Source of the DNA: Filomicrobium sp. | GTDB lineage: Bacteria; Pseudomonadota; Alphaproteobacteria; Rhizobiales; Hyphomicrobiaceae | Direction of reading: 5' to 3' | Length of the DNA: 64,000 nucleotides | Assembly: GCA_017792465.1 (NCBI GenBank) | Contig: CP051234.1 | Coordinates: 3,070,501-3,134,500 of the forward strand | In this document: piece after piece, positions 63,286 to 64,000 of the stretch | Position numbering within the stretch: the stretch's first letter is position 1 | Layout: every line of letters begins with the position of its first letter | Translations under genes and position numbers: made by a program | The notes under the pieces: model-generated | The model's database searches: none | What the model saw: only the letters and a program-made list of their open reading frames with translations | Told to the model about the DNA's origin: nothing

Positions 63286-64000
63286 TTGAACAGAACAATC
63301 CGTGTGCTCGTCGTCGAAGATTCGGTTTTTATGCGGCGCGCGCTGGCGCGGCGGATCGAAGAAGACAAGCGATTCAAAGTCATTGATACTGCAAACGATG
63401 GTCGCAGTGGTGTCGACAAAGCCATGCGGCTGCGCCCGGACGTCGTGACGATGGACGTTGAGATGCCCGGGATGAACGGTATTGAAGCGCTCAAGCAAAT
63501 TGTCTCGCGTTCAAAGATCCCGGTCGTCATGGTCAGTGGCGTTACTGAGGAAGGTGCCCGTGTCACCCTTGAAGCCCTGAGGCTCGGGGCGATCGACTTT
63601 ATTCCGAAGTCTCAGGGCGCCGAGCATATTCACCAAAAACTGATGGCGGCGGTTGAGGCTGGAAAGTCGGTTGCGGCGCCGGTTCGACCTATGCCTGTGC
63701 GGGTTCCGACTGCAAAGGCGCCAGCCGCCTCAGTCGCCCCGCCCGTTCGGAAGGCGCGGCCTATGACCCGGTCTATTTCTGCGTCCGCTTTGTTGATTGG
63801 AAGTAGTACCGGGGGGCCGCCAGCACTTCAGAAAGTGATTTCGGCGCTGCCAAAGAACTTGCCGGTGCCAGTGTTGATCGCGCAGCACATGCCGCCAGGC
63901 TTCACCAAGGCACTGGCTCGCCAGCTCGATGAGGCTTCCCAGGTGAGTGTGGTTGAGGCCAGCGATGGTGAGCCGCTGGTCGCAGGAACTGTATATATCG
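63286..64000 (+). CDS. cheB: Chemotaxis protein-glutamate methylesterase CheB, partial
   Basis: The gene runs off the window end. N-terminal receiver: IRVLVVEDSVFMRRALARRI, acceptor Asp in VTMDVEMPGMNG. A Pro/Ala/Arg linker follows, then the esterase domain with catalytic Ser in IGSSTGGPPAL and His in IAQHMPPGFT. It removes methyl groups added by CheR. TTG 63286 follows GGCGGGGAG and is favoured; an in-frame ATG at 63250 has no ribosome site. Separated from the che operon by GntR copy 2. Confidence 0.95.
   Translation, partial: MNRTIRVLVVEDSVFMRRALARRIEEDKRFKVIDTANDGRSGVDKAMRLRPDVVTMDVEMPGMNGIEALKQIVSRSKIPVVMVSGVTEEGARVTLEALRLGAIDFIPKSQGAEHIHQKLMAAVEAGKSVAAPVRPMPVRVPTAKAPAASVAPPVRKARPMTRSISASALLIGSSTGGPPALQKVISALPKNLPVPVLIAQHMPPGFTKALARQLDEASQVSVVEASDGEPLVAGTVYI

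Overview
The window is a chromosomal segment of an alphaproteobacterium, most likely in the order Hyphomicrobiales (Rhizobiales). The taxonomic clues are in the genes: a Rem/FtcR-type flagellar regulator, FlaF and FlbT, MotC and MotE, a DUF1217 protein beside flgF, a CheL-like rod-binding protein, and the order rplU-rpmA-GNAT-obgE-proB. No transposase, prophage, CRISPR array or rRNA gene was seen.

Bases 1-12,500 are housekeeping and accessory genes. A minus-strand ribosomal operon (rplU, rpmA, an acetyltransferase, obgE, partial proB) is followed by an Ntn-hydrolase-like protein and a homocysteine S-methyltransferase. Upstream of the methyltransferase is a 26-codon ORF with a perfect Shine-Dalgarno sequence, followed by two hairpins and an intrinsic terminator. 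Then come tRNA-Ser(CGA), a MarR regulator with a clear palindromic operator, a secreted c-type cytochrome, a SLAC1/TehA-type channel, a FemAB-like protein and a LysM lipoprotein. Two chemoreceptor-type proteins (one membrane-bound with a sensor domain, one with its sensor-like domain at the C-terminus) lead into the motility region.

Bases 17,900-61,200 form a nearly complete flagellar and chemotaxis locus. In order: ftcR; flgE-flgK-flgL-flaF-flbT-flgD-fliQ; flhA-fliR-(fliJ-like)-cheL-(flgN-like); a small island of non-flagellar genes ending with a GntR regulator; a minus-strand block fliI-flgF-DUF1217; motA-fliN-flhB-unknown; flgB-flgC-fliE-flgG-flgA-flgI-motE-flgH-fliL-fliP; flagellin; fliF-fliH-motB-motC-fliK-lytic transglycosylase; cheY-fliG-fliM-unknown-cheA-cheW-cheY-cheR. 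Together these encode the export gate and ATPase, the MS and C rings, rod, hook, P and L rings, filament, stator and the chemotaxis phosphorelay. CheA has two CheW-like modules and a C-terminal receiver.

Bases 61,200-64,000 hold a second GntR/UTRA regulator, about 1 kb of non-coding sequence with repeated short motifs, and the start of cheB, which runs off the window. The items most worth a second look are the small-ORF/terminator unit at 5.9-6.05 kb, the two related GntR regulators with inverted TTGAC-type sites, the hairpin-rich flagellin leader, a candidate minus-strand small RNA at 12 kb and the CheA-receiver fusion.
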